From positions 3,611,001-3,675,000 of the forward strand of contig OX579636.1 of the NCBI GenBank assembly GCA_951230915.1: a DNA stretch of 64,000 nt, read 5' to 3'. Numbering within the stretch: the stretch's first letter is position 1; each line of letters opens with the position of its first letter. The position numbers and the translations under genes were made by a program. The notes beneath the pieces are model-generated. The model did no database searches and had not been told where the DNA came from. It saw only the letters and a program-made list of their open reading frames with translations. The stretch comes from Antitrichia curtipendula (taxonomy: Eukaryota; Streptophyta; Bryopsida; Hypnales; Leucodontaceae). This document shows, one piece after another, positions 62,485 through 64,000 of this stretch.

Positions 62485-63432
62485 TTAACTCCTTAAGTTC
62501 CTTGAATATGTTTTCACCAAAAACGCTCCACAATTGCCACTTCTAGTATAAGTACAATTTTTTGAAAAAAAACTTTTATTGACACATGTCATCGTAAGAA
62601 CTTGTTGTATGCAAACCTGAGAATATGTGGTAAATATTTCTGAAATTTTCACCGTGTGGATTGCAAGATATAATCATTCAAATTCACTAAAATCATTTTT
62701 TGGGCAAAAAACATGGCAATTGCCCTGCAAAAAACATGGCAATTGCACTTCACAAGCTCACTTTTCTGTGAAAAAATGTCCAAATTGGTGGTTGCTCTTT
62801 TGATTAATTCTTCAAGGCAAGTTGGTTGCACGCTTTAAAAGTTTTAGATCATTTGGAATTGTACAACATATATGAAAAAATAGTAAGTAGAAAGAAGTAG
62901 AAAATTATTCAAAATGCAAAATTGTTTAGAATTTAATTATGGAATTGAAAAATGCCAATACCAATGGTTGCGATGTTGTAATAAACAATCTACATCCTAT
63001 GGTTTTATTTTTTTCAAAAAATGTTGAAAATTGAGTAAGATGAAGGACTTCAAAGCTTATTTTAGACTAGAGAATCCATAATTGCTTGCAAACTAAAACT
63101 TCTCATAACTTTTGACTCATTGGTCAAAACCGAATGATTAAAAGCTTTCCGCATACATATAAATCTAGAAACCCAATTTCAAATTTTTATTTCTGGAAAA
63201 AGTGAATATTTTTAATCTGCCCAAATTGCACATTTACAAATAAAAGTAGCATATCAAGCCATAACTTTTGACTCATATTTCCAAATGTCATGAAATTTAG
63301 TGCATATCAAAGATATTCCTTGTCCCCACCTTCTGTTAAACTTTCAGCCAAAAATATGCAAATCTCTAGTCATAGGTACCTACCCAAATTTATATGTTGT
63401 CAAAAAATGCATGCTGATCCTTTAGAGGTTAA
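62485..63432. mobile_element. piggyBac-type MITE with TTAA flanks, 948 bp
   Basis: The left border is TTAA-CTCCTTAAGTTCC and the right end CCTTTAGAGG-TTAA at 63432. The interior is collinear with the 43.5- and 50.0-kb copies but carries a duplicated CTGCAAAAAACATGGCAATTG segment near 62704-62747. It starts only 10 bp after the right TTAA of the preceding element. Confidence 0.85.
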
Positions 63433-64000
63433 AGGATAAAGCAACCAGGCATTTTGAAAGTCAAAGTTTGAATTTTCACATAGTTCTTGAATTTGAATGT
63501 TTTAAACTTTTAAACGTCCAAAGTCTTCTCTAGAATTCCCAATTTGAAAGAAATCATCATAAAAAATTATTTAGAATAATATTTTGGAATTAATAGACAA
63601 ACAAAAGTTGTTGGTTTTGAGTTTCCAGTTCCACACATATGGTTAGATTCACCAATGCTATCACCAATATTTTTTATAAATTTTGAAAGGAAAATATCTA
63701 AATTCCTTCTAAATTCATTTACAAACAAAATATTATCAATAAGTGCAATTTGCTGAAATGGATTTGAAATGAGGTTCTCCTCACATGGTGATTTTTAGAA
63801 ACTTTTGTGTTCTTTAAATCTACGCCCTCATTTTTGCAAATCTTATTTTGAATTAGAGTCAATGCAATTTGGGCGTGGTCAATTACTTGACATACTTCCA
63901 CATTTGTAGTTATAGAAAAATTTGTACTCTAGTAACACCAAATCCAACCATTAGATAGGACAACAACTGTATAAAGTTTATCCACAAATTAAAGTAACAA
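63433..64000. other. AT-rich end of window, nothing recognised
   Basis: No gene, repeat or structured element was seen in the last stretch. Confidence 0.5.

Overview
The window is nuclear DNA from a eukaryote, most likely a land plant and plausibly a bryophyte or other seedless plant. It is AT-rich with few genes. The genes have canonical GT-AG introns, a plant telo-box (AAACCCTAA) lies upstream of one gene, and the families present are plant-like: a MAA3/Sen1 helicase, a plastid-type ClpS-like protein, an ankyrin/PGG membrane-protein relic and a land-plant WTY-tail protein. The lineage is an inference from family memory and was not tested.

Three genes look intact or nearly so. (1) On the + strand at 5959-7562, four exons encode a 174-aa ClpS-fold protein. 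(2) On the minus strand at about 41.4 to 31.3 kb, a gene with about 20 exons encodes a MAA3/Sen1-type superfamily 1 helicase. It has an acidic repeat domain before the core, a lysine-rich repeat domain after it and an RG-rich C-terminus. (3) On the minus strand at 56863-54950, four exons encode a 417-aa plant protein of unknown function with a GC-rich 5' region reaching about 58.3 kb.

The rest is mostly transposon debris. At 14.1-17.4 kb (+) there is a hAT-type transposase gene with two in-frame stops. At 22.0-19.1 kb (-) there is a decayed piggyBac-like transposase with recognisable catalytic motifs and a C-terminal cysteine-rich domain. At 23.5-22.5 kb (-) there is a pogo/Tigger-like DDE relic, and at 26.5-27.2 kb (+) an ankyrin/PGG pseudogene. 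Two short CACTA-type MITEs with exact 3-bp target duplications lie inside the piggyBac region, and one of them interrupts its coding sequence.

The most informative pattern is a family of non-coding elements, mostly 0.9-0.95 kb, whose ends read TTAA-CCCCTAAAG... and ...CTTTAGGGG-TTAA. At least seven full-length or near-full-length copies and one truncated copy are present (near 0.2, 3.7, 25.3, 28.1, 43.5, 50.0, 61.9 and 62.5 kb). TTAA flanks and CCC-type ends are the signature of piggyBac transposition, so the window appears to hold both a dead transposase source and the non-autonomous family it or a relative could have mobilised. Other repeats are a second MITE family with AAGGTAACTA ends, a 98-bp near-perfect palindrome inside a larger inverted repeat, a compact 63-bp hairpin, and 59-bp and 29-bp tandem repeats. 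No tRNA, rRNA or CRISPR array was found.
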